From: Pseudomonadota bacterium
Lineage (GTDB): Bacteria; Pseudomonadota; Gammaproteobacteria; Burkholderiales; Burkholderiaceae_B
Assembly: GCA_021793095.1 (NCBI GenBank)
Contig: JAJYTK010000074.1
Span: forward strand, 1 to 5,823
Direction of reading: 5' to 3'
Length of the DNA: 5,823 bases
The notes under the pieces were generated by a model. It had not been told where the DNA came from and did no database searches. It saw nothing but the letters and a program-made list of their open reading frames with translations. Within the stretch, counting starts at the first letter, position 1. Each line of letters begins with the position of its first letter. Below are positions 5,153 to 5,823 of this stretch, piece after piece. The position numbers and the translations under genes were made by a program.

Positions 5153-5823
5153 ATGAGTCAGTTATTTGAACGGCATCAAACAGCATTAGAGCAGGCGGTT
5201 CAGGCCATCGCTACGCGCGATTTCTGGACCCTCTATCCTGAGGTGCCCAGTGAAAAAATATACGGTGAGGGTGCGCGCCAACAGGGTCAAGATGATTTTC
5301 AGGCCCTGTTGCAGCAGCCTTTTTCCTTGCCGGATCATCCGGGTGCCGCGCTTGGCGGGCACGAGATCTCGCCTCATGGGCTCGCATTGGGCATCCAGTA
5401 TCCTTTGGCCAGTGCAGATGAGTTGATCAACGCCGCGACCGAGGCGCAGGGTGATTGGGCGTTAGCCAGTATCGAGGTGCGCACAGGCATTTGTCTAGAA
5501 ATTTTGCAGCGCCTCAATCAGTGCAGCTTTTTAATGGGTCACGCCACCATGCATACCAGTGGTCAGGGCTTTCCCATGGCTTTTCAGGCGGGTGGGCCTC
5601 ATGCCCAAGATCGCGGCCTTGAGGCCGTCGCTTATGCTTGGCAAGCCATGACCTCCGTGCCTCCACAGGCAGAGTGGGTCAAGCCCATGGGCCGTGGCCA
5701 AGAGGTGCGTCTAGAAAAGCACTGGCGCGTGATTCCGCGCGGCATTGGATTGGTGATCGGTTGTCGCACCTTTCCTACCTGGAATAGCTACTCAGGCTTT
5801 TTCGCCAGTTTGGTGACTGGCAA
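5153..5823 (+). CDS. paaN: Phenylacetate degradation protein PaaN, aldehyde dehydrogenase family, 3' partial
   Basis: The frame opens at ATG 5153 and runs without a stop to the right edge: 223 codons plus two bases of a protein expected to be about 550 residues. It matches the PaaN family found mainly in betaproteobacteria, an aldehyde-dehydrogenase-like protein without the MaoC hydratase domain of E. coli PaaZ. Visible signatures are the N-terminal LFERHQTALEQAVQAIATR (4-22) and YPEVPSEKIYGE (28-39), MHTSGQGF (133-140), FQAGGPHAQDRGLEAVAYAW (144-163), and GCRTFPTWN (203-211) before LVTGN, the region matching the PWNFP and GN cofactor-site segments of aldehyde dehydrogenases. The catalytic cysteine and the rest of the NAD(P) site lie beyond the window. 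The probable role is oxidation of the semialdehyde formed on oxepin-CoA ring opening. This is inferred from family and context. It is divergent from paaG and probably co-regulated through the shared operator. Confidence 0.9.
   Translation, partial: MSQLFERHQTALEQAVQAIATRDFWTLYPEVPSEKIYGEGARQQGQDDFQALLQQPFSLPDHPGAALGGHEISPHGLALGIQYPLASADELINAATEAQGDWALASIEVRTGICLEILQRLNQCSFLMGHATMHTSGQGFPMAFQAGGPHAQDRGLEAVAYAWQAMTSVPPQAEWVKPMGRGQEVRLEKHWRVIPRGIGLVIGCRTFPTWNSYSGFFASLVTG

Noticed and set aside
5186..5377. Minus-strand frame within paaN
   Set aside because: PaaN motifs run through this region on the plus strand, and the frame has no family match.

Overview
The window carries one end of an aerobic phenylacetate (paa, phenylacetyl-CoA epoxide pathway) catabolic cluster, beside two unrelated genes on its left. 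Base composition is moderate, roughly half GC. A stand-alone PaaN-type aldehyde dehydrogenase, a TetR-family regulator and the order paaG-paaI-paaK suggest a betaproteobacterium, perhaps an Alcaligenaceae-like member of the Burkholderiales. This is inferred from gene content and could not be tested by search. No rRNA, tRNA, CRISPR array, insertion sequence or transposase gene was seen.

Left part (1-1540). The 3' part of a DUF454/YbaN-type small inner-membrane protein enters from the left edge. After a 119-base spacer with a long inverted repeat and a candidate promoter comes an unrecognised exported acidic protein of 333 residues. It ends against a convergent tetR gene. A 12-bp hairpin at 1508-1535 lies between the two and contains the tetR stop codon.

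Middle part (1528-4870, minus strand). In transcription order: paaG (ring-1,2-epoxyphenylacetyl-CoA isomerase, GTG start), paaI (hotdog acyl-CoA thioesterase, 3 nt after paaG), paaK (phenylacetate-CoA ligase, 74 nt further on) and, after 98 nt with a perfect TATAAT box, a TetR-family regulator that is probably PaaR-like. PaaK activates phenylacetate to its CoA ester. PaaG isomerises the ring epoxide made by PaaABCDE, which is not in this window. PaaI hydrolyses stalled CoA intermediates and so recovers free CoA.

Right part (4871-5823). A 282-base divergent intergenic region separates paaG from paaN, whose first 223 codons are present before the right edge. It holds a 14-bp near-palindrome, placed so that it lies in the -35/-10 spacer of two overlapping, oppositely directed candidate promoters. 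One operator could therefore switch both transcription units. Downstream, in what would be a ~174-nt paaN leader, a perfect 12-bp inverted repeat encloses 111 nt with three further nested helices. Its left arm begins almost exactly at the predicted transcript start. This leader is the least explained and most interesting structure in the window.
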